Positions 19,554 to 28,704 of a stretch of 64,000 nt of DNA are shown piece after piece. A model generated the notes under the pieces. It saw only the letters and a list, made by a program, of their open reading frames with translations. It was not told the origin of the DNA and did no database searches. Made by a program: the position numbers and the translations under genes. The first letter of the stretch is position 1, and each line of letters starts with the position of its first letter. Location of the stretch: assembly GCF_947500045.1 (NCBI RefSeq), contig NZ_CANMQQ010000008.1:62001-126000 (forward strand), written 5' to 3'. The DNA is from an uncultured Ruegeria sp. GTDB taxonomy: Bacteria; Pseudomonadota; Alphaproteobacteria; Rhodobacterales; Rhodobacteraceae.

Positions 19554-21119
19554 TTAGTTCACCGTCACCCAGCGCAGCAGGAAGAAGTTATCCGGACGTT
19601 GCGTCAGCTCGACATTGTTGCGTGTACCCCAGACCAGAGGCTGGACATACATCGGTACATAGACCTGTTCGTCCTGATAAATCTGCGTGACTTCATCCAA
19701 CATGGCCTGCCGCTTGGTCTGATCCAATTCCGACTGGATCATCGGCAGCAATTCGTCGACTCGCGCATTCGAGAACCCGCCGAAATTCCAGCTACCCAGC
19801 TTTTTCTCTTCATTCGGGGTCGCGACAAGGAATCGGATCGGGTGTTCAGCGTCGAATGTGCCGGGGCTCCAACCCAACAGGTACATGTCGTAATTATCCT
19901 CACGCAGTTCCGGCCAGTAGTTGCGTACCGGCATCGCTTCCAACTCAGCGGTGATGCCGATCTGTGCCAGCATGCCGACGACCGCCTGACAGACGGCCTC
20001 GTCATTCAGATAACGGTCATTGGGGCATTTCAGGCCAAACGAGAACCCGTCGGCATAGCCCGCCTCGGCCAACAAGGCCTTGGCTGCTTCCACGTCAAAC
20101 GCAGGACGTTCGGAGCTGACTTGTGAATACCCGCTCATGGCCGGACTGACGAGTTGCGAGGCGGGTTCGGCATTTCCGCGCATGATCGTGGCCAGAATGG
20201 CATCCACATTAACTGCCTGAGCGACAGCTTTACGCACGCGTGCATCGCGGAACGGGTTCGGATTACCCGCATCGTCTGTATATTTCAGCGCCTCGGCCTC
20301 GTGGTCAAAGCCCAGCATGATCACACGAGCTTCGATACCCTGAATGACATCCACTTCCCCATTTTGCTGCAGACGAGCCACATCCTGAATCGGCACCGGG
20401 TTGATCATGTCCACATCGCCCGACAGTAGCGCCGCTACGGCGGTGGCCGGGTTCTGGATCGGGTTGAATTCAGCGCGGGTTATGTTGTGTTCAACATCCC
20501 CCCACCAGCCATCGAATGGTTCCAGCACGGTCTTCAGGCCCGGTTCGCGCTCGGTTACCTTGAACGCACCGGTGCCATTGGCGTTGATGGTCGCATAGTT
20601 GCCTGTCTCTTTGTCGGGAACCACAGCATCGTTGGCCTCGGTCCAGTCCTGATCCATGATCATCCAGTTGGCGATCGACGAAGGGAAAAGCGGGTTGGGC
20701 GCGGTGGTCATAATATCAACTGTGTAGTCGTCGACCACGATAACCTCGCTGACAGGCGCGAACCAGCTGCGGGTATCCGAAGCTTCGCCCGAAGCACGCT
20801 GATAGCTGAACAGCACATCCTGCGCGTCGAAACTGCTGCCGTCGTGAAACGTCACGCCCTCGCGCAACTTGAACCGCCAGCCCTCACCGTCGCCGATTGG
20901 CTCCCAACTCACGGCCAAAGCGGGCTCAACGCTCATGTCCTTACCGCGGCGAACCAGACCTTCGTAGACGTTGTTCAGAAACCCAAGGACGGGAGCTGAG
21001 TTAACCGCGTGCGGGTCCATCGTCTGCGGATCGGTGGTCGAGGCCCATTTGAACTCGGCAGCTTGAGCTGTACTGGCAAGCAACATGGCCAGGCCAATGG
21101 CACTGTTTCTGAGGATCAT
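19554..21119 (-). CDS. Periplasmic solute-binding protein, family 5 (peptide/nickel type), copy 2
   Basis: 521 residues with a Sec signal peptide (first ~20 residues ending STAQA) and the SBP family 5 fold: SVEPALAVSWEPIGDG, WRFKLREGVTFHDGSSFDAQ, TRAEFNPIQNPATAVAALLS and EAGYADGFSFGLKCPNDRYL. It closely resembles the next gene upstream in many motifs (LREGVTFHDG, CPNDRYxNDEAxCQAxVGMLAQIG), so the two are paralogues, probably from tandem duplication. It delivers ligand to the DppB/C transporter encoded downstream. Confidence 0.92.
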   Translation of the reverse strand: MILRNSAIGLAMLLASTAQAAEFKWASTTDPQTMDPHAVNSAPVLGFLNNVYEGLVRRGKDMSVEPALAVSWEPIGDGEGWRFKLREGVTFHDGSSFDAQDVLFSYQRASGEASDTRSWFAPVSEVIVVDDYTVDIMTTAPNPLFPSSIANWMIMDQDWTEANDAVVPDKETGNYATINANGTGAFKVTEREPGLKTVLEPFDGWWGDVEHNITRAEFNPIQNPATAVAALLSGDVDMINPVPIQDVARLQQNGEVDVIQGIEARVIMLGFDHEAEALKYTDDAGNPNPFRDARVRKAVAQAVNVDAILATIMRGNAEPASQLVSPAMSGYSQVSSERPAFDVEAAKALLAEAGYADGFSFGLKCPNDRYLNDEAVCQAVVGMLAQIGITAELEAMPVRNYWPELREDNYDMYLLGWSPGTFDAEHPIRFLVATPNEEKKLGSWNFGGFSNARVDELLPMIQSELDQTKRQAMLDEVTQIYQDEQVYVPMYVQPLVWGTRNNVELTQRPDNFFLLRWVTVN

Positions 21120-21215
21120 GGCGAAATCTCCCTGTTAGCGCTGAAACAATCCCGCTTTTTCTCCACCACGTAAAGGAGTTCTCATTTTGAGATCACGGGT
21201 CCGTTACCAAAAGCG

Positions 21216-21247
21216 TAAATAAGAACAGGGCGCGAAATCGCGCCCTG
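21216..21247 (-). terminator. Terminator/attenuator after the first binding-protein gene
   Basis: A perfect 10-base-pair stem (21226-21235 with 21238-21247) and 2-base loop lies just after the stop of the upstream binding-protein gene. On the minus strand it is followed by a T-rich stretch (TTCTTATTT). It probably ends part of the transcription, so that this abundant binding protein exceeds the downstream permeases. About 100 bases then precede the second binding-protein gene. Confidence 0.65.
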
Positions 21248-21268
21248 AACACGTTCATATGGGATGGA

Positions 21269-22849
21269 TCAGTTCATCTCAAAGTATTTGATCTTCGGAG
21301 AATCTTCCGGCTCAACGATGGTGCCGACACCCGATTTCATACCCCAGTTCAGCACCTGGTGGTGAATCGGAATGTACAGCTGTTCGTCCTGAACAACCTG
21401 CCAGATGTCTCCGATCTGCTGATCGCGCGCGGGCAGATCCGTTTCCGAGGCCAGTGCCACGATCTTGGCGTCCAGATCCGGGTTGGAATACCGCGTGCCA
21501 TTCCACGAGCCGTACTTCTCACCCTTCGAGTGTACCAGGAAGTTGAAGATGTATTCCGAATCGTAGGTTGGAACACCCCAGCCCAGCATGTAGAAATCCG
21601 TCTCCAGATTGTTGATCAGCGGGAAGTGCTGCGCCTTTGGCTTTGCGTCCAGATTCACCGTGACCCCGATCTGGGCCAGCATGCCTACTGCCGCCTGACA
21701 GATCGCCTCGTCATTGATGTAGCGGTCATTCGGGCAGTTCAGCGTCAGCGAGAAGCCATCAGGGTAACCCGCTTCGGCCATCAGCGCCTTGGCCCCTTCG
21801 ATATCGGTAGATGAGGACGCATCCATATCCGCGTCCCAACCATTCACGAATGGGGGTGAGATCATACCCGCAGGGGCCGACTGACCACGCATAACGACCT
21901 GTTGGATCGCATCGCGGTTGATCGCCTTGGACATCGCCTGACGTACACGCACATCTGAAAGCGGGTTCTTTCCGTCCACATTGTCCGAGGTCAGATCGGC
22001 ATCACCCATGTTCATGCCGAAGAAGATTACCCGGTTCTGCGGCGCGGTGCGCACGTCCAGCCCATCGGTTCCGGCCACACGCTCAAGATCCTGCACCGGT
22101 ACGTCTTGGATGAAATCCACCTCACCCGACAGCAACGCGGCCACGCGGGTCGCGGCATTCTGGATCGGTGTATAGACAATCTCGGTAACCTGAAGCGGGA
22201 ACTCGTCCTTGCCCCAATAATTCTCGTTAGCGGCTAGAACGGTTTTCACGTCTGGTTCGCGGCTGATCAGCTTGTATGGGCCGGTGCCATTGGCGTTCTT
22301 GGCCGCAAAGGTGTCTTCGCCACCTTCATAGTCTTGAACCTTGACGGCGTTGTTCGCCTCGGCCCAGCCCTTGTCCATCATGAACATGTTGGTCAGGTTG
22401 TTGGGCATGATCGGGTTCGGGCCGTCGGTTTCGATCTCGACCGTGAACTTGTCCGGCGCACGCACCTCTTTCACCGAAGCAAGCAGCTCCTTGTAGTCGG
22501 AATCCGGCGTCATGGCACGGTTCAGCGAGAACACAACGTCTTCGCTGTCAAACTCGGCACCATCATGGAAGGTGACCCCTTCACGCAGTTTGAACACCCA
22601 GATATTCGGGTTTTCTTCGGATGGCGCCCATTCGGTCGCCAGCGACGGAACCAGCGCACCCGAGTGATCGCGCATCACGAGCGTTTCCATGATCTGGTGC
22701 GCCATGGCCGAGGTCGGGCCTTCGTTCTGCGCATGCGGATCCAGCGTCAGCGCGTCACCGGCACGAGCCCATCGCAGTGTTTCGGCCGAAGCACCCGCCG
22801 CGATCATCGCTGTTGCGCTTGCGGCAAGCATCAGAGTTTTGAATGACAT
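21269..22849 (-). CDS. Periplasmic solute-binding protein, family 5 (peptide/nickel type), copy 1
   Basis: About 526 residues with a signal peptide starting MSFKTLMLAASATAMIAAGA and SBP family 5 motifs (LTLDPHAQNEGPTSAMAHQI, FKLREGVTFHDGAEFDSEDV, LNCPNDRYINDEAICQAAVG). The ATG at 22849 has GGAGAG before it; the frame also opens 13 codons earlier without benefit. First gene of the import operon and followed by a strong hairpin. The paralogous second copy may differ in ligand range. Confidence 0.92.
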   Translation of the reverse strand: MSFKTLMLAASATAMIAAGASAETLRWARAGDALTLDPHAQNEGPTSAMAHQIMETLVMRDHSGALVPSLATEWAPSEENPNIWVFKLREGVTFHDGAEFDSEDVVFSLNRAMTPDSDYKELLASVKEVRAPDKFTVEIETDGPNPIMPNNLTNMFMMDKGWAEANNAVKVQDYEGGEDTFAAKNANGTGPYKLISREPDVKTVLAANENYWGKDEFPLQVTEIVYTPIQNAATRVAALLSGEVDFIQDVPVQDLERVAGTDGLDVRTAPQNRVIFFGMNMGDADLTSDNVDGKNPLSDVRVRQAMSKAINRDAIQQVVMRGQSAPAGMISPPFVNGWDADMDASSSTDIEGAKALMAEAGYPDGFSLTLNCPNDRYINDEAICQAAVGMLAQIGVTVNLDAKPKAQHFPLINNLETDFYMLGWGVPTYDSEYIFNFLVHSKGEKYGSWNGTRYSNPDLDAKIVALASETDLPARDQQIGDIWQVVQDEQLYIPIHHQVLNWGMKSGVGTIVEPEDSPKIKYFEMN

Positions 22850-23078
22850 AAGTTCTCTCCCCATTTTTTGTTGTGACCGCAATTTCATGCGGTTGGCCGA
22901 ATTTATCGGCCATCATGGCTGAGCATCATCCAGATCATTTTCCGAGTTGCAACACCTGAATGTCAGCGCCCTATCGTGATTTCACTCTGCGGGGACGTCC
23001 ATTAACGGAAGGATATATTGGTTTATTGGCTGGCAGATTGCGCCTGAGCATCTTGGAATTTGAACATTATGAAGTTTC

Positions 23079-25385
23079 CTATTGTTTGTTGAAGGCATCT
23101 CTGAGCGCGTCGCCAAACGCACTGTTCTGATCGCTTTGTCCATTGTGATCGCGCCCGTGGTCCTTTGGCTTTGCTGGACGGGATGGCTTTCCATTTCCCC
23201 GCGTTGCTTTATCTTCGCGGGCCGAGGCTCCACCGTCCTTGAGCATGGATAACGCGATGCGTTTGCGCGGAACGTCGACCTCAACCACCCTGACTTTGAC
23301 GACCTGTCCGGTCTTGACCACTTCATGCGGGTCTTTCACGAAACGATCGGCCAGTTGGCTGACGTGAACCAACCCGTCCTGATGCACGCCGACGTCGACA
23401 AACGCACCGAAGGCGGCGACGTTGGTCACGGTCCCCTCCAGCACCATGCCGGGTTTCAGGTCTGTGATTTCTTCAACGCCGTCGGTGAATGACGCGGTTT
23501 TGAAACTTGGGCGCGGGTCTCGGCCCGGCTTTTCCAGTTCGGCAAAGATGTCCCGGACCGTTGGCAGGCCGAATGTGTCATTCACAAACTGCTCGGCATT
23601 CAGCCCCTTTAACGCGCCCTCGTGACCCATGATTTGGCGGATGTCGCGCCCACAAGCCGCTACCACCCGGCGGGCAACCTCATAGGCCTCTGGGTGAACC
23701 GAGGATACATCCAGCGGTTCTGCCCCATCGCGAACACGCAGAAAGCCCGCGCATTGTTCGAAAGCGCGCGGACCAAGGCGGGCCACCTTCAACAGATCGT
23801 TACGAGATGCAAAGGCACCATTGATATCGCGATGGGTGACAATTGCCTCGGCCAGACCCGGCCCAAGGCCCGAGACATGCGAGAGGAGGGGGGCCGAGGC
23901 CGTATTCAGGTCAACCCCCACCGCATTCACCACGTCTTCGATCACGGATTCCAGTGATTGTGACAGGCGGTGCTGGTCCACATCGTGCTGATACTGGCCA
24001 ACGCCGATGCTTTTGGGCTCGATCTTGACCAGTTCGGCTAGCGGGTCCTGCAGGCGGCGGGCAATCGAAACCGCCCCGCGTAGCGAGACATCAAGATCGG
24101 GAAACTCGCGCGCGGCAAGTTCGGATGCGGAATAGACCGAAGCCCCGGCCTCGGACACAACGACCTTGGTGGGTGTTTTGGCGGTCGTGGGCAGCAAGGC
24201 CAGCGTGTCAGTCACCAGCCGCTCAGTCTCACGGCTGGCAGTGCCATTCCCGATGGCGATTAGTTCGATCTTGTGGTTCGAGATCAGATTCAGGATCGCT
24301 GCTTGAGCACCGCGCAGATCGTTCTTGGGCTGAAAGGGATAGAGCGTTTCCGTCGCAATCACTTTGCCCGTTGCATCTACAACTGCCGCTTTGACACCGG
24401 TGCGAATGCCCGGGTCCAGCCCCAGTGTCGCACGCGCACCCGCCGGAGCCGCAAACAGCAGGTCTTTCAGATTGCGCGAGAACACCTTGATCGCGTCGTC
24501 CTGCGCGCGACTGCGCAGATCGGCCATCAACTCGACCATCATCGATAGCGACAGCTTTACCCGCCACGTCCAGCCCGCAACCTTGCGCAACCACTTGTCA
24601 CCAGGCGCATCGCTCCGGGTGTTCAGATGCGCCGCGACCATCGCCTCGGCCCTTGCCGCACCGGCCTCGGGTTCAGGGGCTATGTCGAGTGTCACGACAC
24701 CTTCCTTCGACGCGCGCAACATGGCCAGTGCCCGATGTGACGGAGTTTTGGACCAAAGCTCTGAATGATCAAAGTAATCGCTGAACTTGGCGCCTTCTTG
24801 TTCCATGCCTTCAACAACCTTCGCGCGCAGCAGCGCCTCGCGTTGCATGAAGCTGCGCAACTCCCCCAGCAGGGCAGCATTTTCGGTCAGCCTTTCAGTG
24901 ATGATGTCGCGCGCGCCATTCAGCGCGTCTTTGACAGTTGGAACGGCTTCTTTCAAATATCCCTCGGCCAGACCCTCTGGTTCCACAGACCGGTTGGACA
25001 GAATGGCGTCGGCCAGAGGCTCCAGACCATTTTCGCGGGCAATCATCGCCTTGGTCCGACGCTTGGGTTTATAGGGCAGATAAATGTCTTCCAACTGCGC
25101 TTTGGTGCTTACCTGAGCAATCGATTTCACCAGATCTTCCGTCAGCTTTCCCTGATCCTTGATCGAGGCCAGAATCGCCTCGCGCCGGGCCTCAAGCTCG
25201 CGCAGATAAGTCAGGCGATCAGATAGGGTGCGTAATTGCGTATCGTCCAGACCACCCGTCACTTCCTTGCGATAACGGGCCACAAAAGGCACCGTCGCGC
25301 CTTCGTCCAACAATCTGACGGCTGCACCAACCTGTTCCGGGCGGGCATTAATCTCGGTGGCGATGGTACGAGCGATACGGTCCAA
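23079..25385 (-). CDS. tex: Tex-family RNA-binding protein with S1 domain
   Basis: 768 residues, the usual length for Tex, a cytoplasmic RNA-binding factor linked to transcription and RNA decay. Visible parts in order are the N-terminal helical domain with PFVARYRKEVTGGLDDTQLR, the YqgF-like RNase H-fold (TLGLDPGIRTGVKAAVVDA), and the helix-hairpin-helix region with VGVDLNTASAPLLSHVSGLG. The C-terminal S1 domain has GMVLEGTVTNVAAFGAFVDV near residues 650-720. A charged Lys/Gly-rich tail follows. It is monocistronic by spacing: 230 bases separate it from the binding-protein gene downstream, and 170 bases from the divergent DUF4173 gene. Confidence 0.95.
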   Translation of the reverse strand: MDRIARTIATEINARPEQVGAAVRLLDEGATVPFVARYRKEVTGGLDDTQLRTLSDRLTYLRELEARREAILASIKDQGKLTEDLVKSIAQVSTKAQLEDIYLPYKPKRRTKAMIARENGLEPLADAILSNRSVEPEGLAEGYLKEAVPTVKDALNGARDIITERLTENAALLGELRSFMQREALLRAKVVEGMEQEGAKFSDYFDHSELWSKTPSHRALAMLRASKEGVVTLDIAPEPEAGAARAEAMVAAHLNTRSDAPGDKWLRKVAGWTWRVKLSLSMMVELMADLRSRAQDDAIKVFSRNLKDLLFAAPAGARATLGLDPGIRTGVKAAVVDATGKVIATETLYPFQPKNDLRGAQAAILNLISNHKIELIAIGNGTASRETERLVTDTLALLPTTAKTPTKVVVSEAGASVYSASELAAREFPDLDVSLRGAVSIARRLQDPLAELVKIEPKSIGVGQYQHDVDQHRLSQSLESVIEDVVNAVGVDLNTASAPLLSHVSGLGPGLAEAIVTHRDINGAFASRNDLLKVARLGPRAFEQCAGFLRVRDGAEPLDVSSVHPEAYEVARRVVAACGRDIRQIMGHEGALKGLNAEQFVNDTFGLPTVRDIFAELEKPGRDPRPSFKTASFTDGVEEITDLKPGMVLEGTVTNVAAFGAFVDVGVHQDGLVHVSQLADRFVKDPHEVVKTGQVVKVRVVEVDVPRKRIALSMLKDGGASAREDKATRGNGKPSRPAKPKDHGRDHNGQSDQNSAFGDALRDAFNKQ

Positions 25386-25554
25386 AGGGGCCTCCTGACT
25401 TGCGGTTGGAAAATCGTCTTAGCCACCGACACGTGCAAGGGAAAGAGGCCTTTTGGCCATGAACCGCAACTCTGCACAAAAACTGCACGACTGCTACGCA
25501 GCGATCTGCACCAGCGCAGCCGAAACAAGACTTGCATAAAGAAGGAGCGGGTTT

Positions 25555-27021
25555 ATGGGACAGTTCATAGTGCGCGGGATTCCCGCGTCGGTTTTGCAGG
25601 ATAGCTGGTGGCTGGATACCCCAGACAGGCACCAAAACGGAGATGGCGGCATGACAGGGCCAGGCAAGCGCCATGCTGCCGTGGGTTTGGTCGTTCTGAT
25701 CGCGTTGGCTGATGTGCTATTTTTCGACCATCCGCCCAGTCTTTCCCTGGCGATTTTTACACTGTCCATCGCTTTCGTTGTACGGGTATTGCTGGGTCGC
25801 AATGCAGACCTGGCGGGACCCGCGATCCTACTGACGCTCAGCATACTGCCCGTGGTAGAATATGTTCAGGCCTTGTCAGTGGCCTTCCTGATTTGCGGCT
25901 CGATCACAGCGCTGTGTTGGGCTGTTTTGGGGCAACGAGACGGTGCCTCAATTCGCCGGTTCATATCGCTGCTTCCCGTATTAGCAATCCGGCACGGGAT
26001 TGAGGCAGCGCGGCACAGCCATTCTGCTGCCCGTACAGATGGGGTGGCACTTCGTGTTCTGCGCGAATGGAGTTTCCCCGCAGGCGGCGCATTGATTTTG
26101 GGTGCCCTCATGATCTCGGCCAATCCCGTCCTTTCTGATTGGATCGATCGGTTCTGGCACATTGATCTTAGGTTTGACCGGCTGTTGTTCTGGCTTGGAA
26201 CCGCGATAGTAATCTGGCCTTTTCTTGCTGTTCCATTGCAACCAGAATTGCTCGCCCCTCGGTTTGGACCCAAGCTGAAACGCAACTTACCAGCCTTTGG
26301 GGTTAATGCCCAATCCGTCGCTAACGCGCTGATCGTGTTTAACTTGCTTCTGGCGGTGCAAACCGGGTTAGACATGGTGTTCCTCTGGGGGAATGCCGAG
26401 TTGCCCGACGGGATGAGCTTCGCTGAATACGCCCATCGCGGGGCCTATCCGTTGCTTGCAACCGCGTTGCTGGCAGGCGCGTTCGCGCTGGTTGCACGGC
26501 CCTATCTGAACGAACGGCAGGGGCTGAAAAAATGGATGATGCTGTGGTTGGTGCAAAACGTGCTGCTGGTGATCTCATCGCTGATGCGCCTGTCGCTATA
26601 TGTAGAATCCTATGGCCTGACTTATCTGCGCATCCACGCTGCGATCTGGATGGCGCTAGTCGCGGTTGGGTTGTGCCTGACGGGTTGGCAAATTCTGCGC
26701 GGCAAATCGAACCGGTGGCTGCTGCTGCGATCCGCGGTTCTGGGGTTCGGTGTGCTCTATGCCTGTTGCTTTATTAATTTCGCAGCCCTGATCGCCCGCT
26801 GGAACATAGAGCACCCGGTGCGGTTGGACATGTATTATGCCTGCCAGCTTAACCAAATGGCTGCGGCCGAATTGATGAAAGACAAACAACTGCGCACTTG
26901 CGCAACGCCTCCAGTCATCGAGAATTGGAGGGATTGGGGCTTTCGCGCAGATCGGGTGATCCGTAGTCTGGCTGTCGAACCTATACCGGAGAAGGTTGAT
27001 GAAAATCCTCGTCGTGGATGA
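25555..27021 (+). CDS. DUF4173-type multi-pass membrane protein
   Basis: 488 residues with about 10-12 predicted transmembrane helices and the features of DUF4173 proteins: an N-terminal amphipathic start with SWWLD, EWSFPAGGALILGALMISAN in two adjoining parts, and a C-terminal TYLRIHAAIWMALVAVGL. GAAGGAG lies 7 bases before the ATG. The function of this family is unknown. It overlaps the response-regulator gene by 23 bases, so the three genes that follow in line (this one, regulator, kinase) are surely co-transcribed. The pairing suggests the membrane protein is a sensor, accessory or target of the two-component system. Confidence 0.82.
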   Translation: MGQFIVRGIPASVLQDSWWLDTPDRHQNGDGGMTGPGKRHAAVGLVVLIALADVLFFDHPPSLSLAIFTLSIAFVVRVLLGRNADLAGPAILLTLSILPVVEYVQALSVAFLICGSITALCWAVLGQRDGASIRRFISLLPVLAIRHGIEAARHSHSAARTDGVALRVLREWSFPAGGALILGALMISANPVLSDWIDRFWHIDLRFDRLLFWLGTAIVIWPFLAVPLQPELLAPRFGPKLKRNLPAFGVNAQSVANALIVFNLLLAVQTGLDMVFLWGNAELPDGMSFAEYAHRGAYPLLATALLAGAFALVARPYLNERQGLKKWMMLWLVQNVLLVISSLMRLSLYVESYGLTYLRIHAAIWMALVAVGLCLTGWQILRGKSNRWLLLRSAVLGFGVLYACCFINFAALIARWNIEHPVRLDMYYACQLNQMAAAELMKDKQLRTCATPPVIENWRDWGFRADRVIRSLAVEPIPEKVDENPRRG

Positions 27022-27676
27022 TGATCCGCGCTTGCGAGAGCTGGTCTCGATCACGCTGGAACGCGCGGGCTTCCAGACGCTCACCGCCCGCGATGGTCAA
27101 ATGGCGCTAACCCACGCATTGCGCGAGGCGCCCGATCTTGTCGTACTGGATGTCGGCCTGCCCGAGATCGACGGGCTTGAGGTCTGCCGCCGCCTCCGGG
27201 CGCGCTCGGACGTCCCGATCCTGTTCCTGACCGCGCGCGATGATGAGATCGACCGGATTTTAGGCCTTGAGCTGGGGGCAGACGACTACGTCACCAAACC
27301 CTTCAGCCCGCGTGAGTTGGTGGCGCGGATCAAGGCCATTCTGAAACGCAGCACGGCCCAAGGTGCGAAAGCGGTTCTGCGGCATGGTCCGGTCGAGCTG
27401 GATGTCTCGGGTCATTCGGTCTGGGTTGATGGGGCAACGCTTGCCCTAACCGCAACCGAATTGTCGATTTTGCGCCGATTGATGCAGACACCCGAGGCCA
27501 TCGTCTCGCGTCCTCAACTCATTGATGCGATTTATGGTTCGGGCAGCGCAGTTGCCGACCGTACGCTGGACAGTCATCTGCGCAACCTGCGTCGCAAACT
27601 GGGGGATCAAGGCTGGATCGGTGCCATCGAAACCGTACACGGAATCGGGTTGCGGATGGGTGCATGGCCGGGCTGA
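26999..27676 (+). CDS. OmpR/CreB-family response regulator
   Basis: 225 residues. The receiver domain has the acidic pair DDD at residues 7-9, phospho-acceptor Asp in LVVLDVGLPEIDGLEV, Thr in LFLTARD and Lys in DDYVTKPFSPREL. The C-terminal winged-helix DNA-binding domain contains LTATELSILRRLMQTPEAIV and DRTLDSHLRNLRRKLG. The ATG at 26999 is preferred to the in-frame TTG one codon earlier; GGAGAAGG precedes it. It is encoded between DUF4173 and the histidine kinase with overlaps on both sides. Overall it resembles CreB. Its regulon is unknown and I saw no direct-repeat binding sites nearby. Confidence 0.93.
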   Translation: MKILVVDDDPRLRELVSITLERAGFQTLTARDGQMALTHALREAPDLVVLDVGLPEIDGLEVCRRLRARSDVPILFLTARDDEIDRILGLELGADDYVTKPFSPRELVARIKAILKRSTAQGAKAVLRHGPVELDVSGHSVWVDGATLALTATELSILRRLMQTPEAIVSRPQLIDAIYGSGSAVADRTLDSHLRNLRRKLGDQGWIGAIETVHGIGLRMGAWPG

Positions 27677-28629
27677 GACGCAAATGGCGCCCTTCTTTGG
27701 CGTTTGTTCTTGGGGGAGGGCTTGCTGGAACGCTCGTCCTGTCTTTGCTTGGCCTGATTGCGCTGCGGTATCTTGGGCCAGAGATAGGGTTTCGCAATGC
27801 GGCGGGCCTTCTGGCGGTCCTGATCGGGTGCGCAACCGGGTTATTGGGATACTTGATGGTTCGGCTTTTGCTCCGCCCTATATCGGCTCTGGCTGCCTAT
27901 TCAGGTGCCATAGAACAAGGGCAACGCGCTGATCCGCCCGATCACTATGGAACGCAGGAATTGTCACGGCTTGCTGGCTCGGTGCTGGGCATGGCCGAAA
28001 CCCTGCAGCGACGCGAGGCGTCGATCCGTGTGTTTGCGGATCACGTCACTCATGAGCTGAAAACCCCTGTCACAGCGATCCGCGCAGCAGGAGAGTTGCT
28101 GTCAGAGACCGAAACGCTTTCGGATCAGGACCGCGCGTTGTTACATCAAATACTGGGCGCAAGCGATCAGATGCAGACACAGCTGAGCGCACTTAATAGT
28201 GTTGCAAAGGCGAGGGTGCCCGAACATCACGGAATAGTAGCGCTCAATGATATTGCCAATGAGATAAGCGTATCGTTCCCCGAACTGAACCTCAGCATCG
28301 AAGGAGGCGATCAGACACTACCGCTCGCTGCCTCGGGCCTGAGGATCGTCCTGAAACAACTTCTGGACAACGCGCGCCGACACGGGGCAGGGCGCGTATA
28401 TCTGTCGGCAGAACCCGGACGGCTGAATGTTCAAGACGATGGACCGGGAATATCTGGCGGAAACCGGGATCAAATTTTCGACCCGTTCTTCACGACAACG
28501 CGCGAGCAGGGAGGGACCGGCATGGGACTGACCATTGCTGCAAATCTTCTGGCCGCACATGGTGGGCAGATTTCGCTGGAGCATTCCGAAACTGGAACAC
28601 GATTTGAGGTTTTGTTTCCAAGGTGTTGA
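27664..28629 (+). CDS. Sensor histidine kinase (CreC-like) with minimal periplasmic loop
   Basis: 321 residues. Two transmembrane helices (about 12-33 and 47-68) are separated by only ~13 residues, leaving no periplasmic sensor domain. A HAMP-like linker follows, then the dimerisation/phospho-acceptor helix with the His in VTHELKTPVTAIRAAGEL. The ATPase domain has the N box QLLDNARRHGAG, G1 QDDGPGISGG, F box FDPFFTT and G2 GTGMGLTIAANLL. It overlaps the regulator gene by 13 bases. Kinases of this layout usually sense through the membrane or a partner protein; the DUF4173 protein encoded first in the operon is the natural candidate. Confidence 0.92.
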   Translation: MAGLRRKWRPSLAFVLGGGLAGTLVLSLLGLIALRYLGPEIGFRNAAGLLAVLIGCATGLLGYLMVRLLLRPISALAAYSGAIEQGQRADPPDHYGTQELSRLAGSVLGMAETLQRREASIRVFADHVTHELKTPVTAIRAAGELLSETETLSDQDRALLHQILGASDQMQTQLSALNSVAKARVPEHHGIVALNDIANEISVSFPELNLSIEGGDQTLPLAASGLRIVLKQLLDNARRHGAGRVYLSAEPGRLNVQDDGPGISGGNRDQIFDPFFTTTREQGGTGMGLTIAANLLAAHGGQISLEHSETGTRFEVLFPRC

Positions 28630-28704
28630 GCGATTTCGTTCACTTGTAAAGCGTCATAAGAAATACTACCTTTAGATGAGTTGATTGAACCCAAGGGAGT
28701 GTAG

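Noticed and set aside
19380..20126. 248-codon plus-strand open frame over the GST and binding-protein genes
   Set aside because: Shadow of two well-supported minus-strand genes with no recognisable domain.
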